From: an uncultured Collinsella sp.
Lineage (GTDB): Bacteria; Actinomycetota; Coriobacteriia; Coriobacteriales; Coriobacteriaceae
Assembly: GCA_902470915.1 (NCBI GenBank)
Contig: CABRIB010000064.1
Location: 1-12,070, forward strand
Length of the DNA stretch: 12,070 nt
Direction: 5' to 3'
Shown: positions 12,043 through 12,070 of the stretch, piece after piece
Position numbering within the stretch: position 1 is the stretch's first letter
Layout: each line of letters opens with the position of its first letter
Made by a program: the position numbers and the translations under genes
Notes under the pieces: model-generated
Database searches by the model: none
Seen by the model: the letters and a program-made list of their open reading frames with translations, nothing else
Told to the model about the DNA's origin: nothing

Positions 12043-12070
12043 CTCTTACACCACGTCTGCGCGCGCGACC
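12043..12070 (-). repeat. IS right inverted repeat (IRR), at the last base of the contig
   Basis: CTCTTACACCAC...GCGCGCGACC is the inverted partner of 10565-10592 (24 of 28). It begins 32 bases after the transposase stop. Confidence 0.88.

Larger units (their letters stand above)
10565..12070 (+). mobile_element. IS256-family insertion sequence, complete to the contig edge
   Basis: A 1506-bp element bounded by 28-bp imperfect inverted repeats that flank one transposase gene. Length, terminal-repeat length, the inner GTGTAA motif and the transposase all fit the IS256 family. It is much more GC-rich than the left neighbour. The right repeat ends on the last base, as expected when assembly breaks at a multicopy element, so the right target duplication cannot be seen. 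The left duplication, if 8-9 bp, would be at about 10556-10564. Confidence 0.88.

Overview
The window looks like one complete assembly contig of mosaic accessory DNA from a high-GC Gram-positive bacterium. My best guess is a gut Coriobacteriia/Actinomycetota such as Collinsella. The support is indirect: a sortase-type surface protein, a lipoprotein with a lipobox, an actinobacterial-looking GC range, a possibly leaderless regulator gene and a CCA-encoded tRNA. No marker gene fixes the species. Neither end is natural. Bases 1-45 are an Illumina Nextera i5-side adapter with its index, and the right end stops exactly on the outer edge of an IS256-family inverted repeat.

Layout from left to right. 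(1) 46-2520: the 3' end of a coiled-coil gene (+) faces a three-gene operon of metallophosphoesterases (-). An array of four TTCTAG units with an exact 11-bp period lies between them. (2) 2521-5329: a mobilisation module read on the minus strand. It holds a small charged protein, a roughly 350-bp hairpin-dense region that is the candidate oriT, a MobC-like accessory protein with two ribbon-helix-helix-like segments, an overlapping MOB_P-type relaxase, and a 41-residue single-membrane-segment peptide missing from ordinary ORF calling. That peptide's ribosome site lies in a hairpin. (3) 5383-9534: a lipoprotein and a 1118-residue alanine-rich coiled-coil surface protein with a central CAP domain and an LAQTG anchor (-). 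(4) 9610-9899: a compact divergent control region with two abutting perfect dyads and fully overlapping face-to-face promoters, followed by an Xre-type regulator (+). (5) 9900-10343: no gene; a terminator, five spaced copies of a CACCAAAATGG-like element, and the terminator of a tRNA. (6) 10344-10435: tRNA-Arg(CCT) (-) with a -10 box. (7) 10565-12070: an IS256-family insertion sequence with 28-bp imperfect inverted repeats and two hairpins in its leader.

How the parts may work together: the relaxase, MobC and hairpin region would form a mobilisable unit that borrows a conjugation channel from elsewhere, since no type IV secretion or replication gene is visible. The Xre protein probably controls the surface protein gene and itself through the shared dyads, switching cell-surface properties. 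The tRNA gene suggests a chromosomal edge, but I found no duplicated tRNA end that would prove integration. Base composition changes sharply along the window: the mobilisation genes and the 10.0-10.3 kb spacer are AT-richer, while the insertion sequence is very GC-rich. This fits assembly from several sources.
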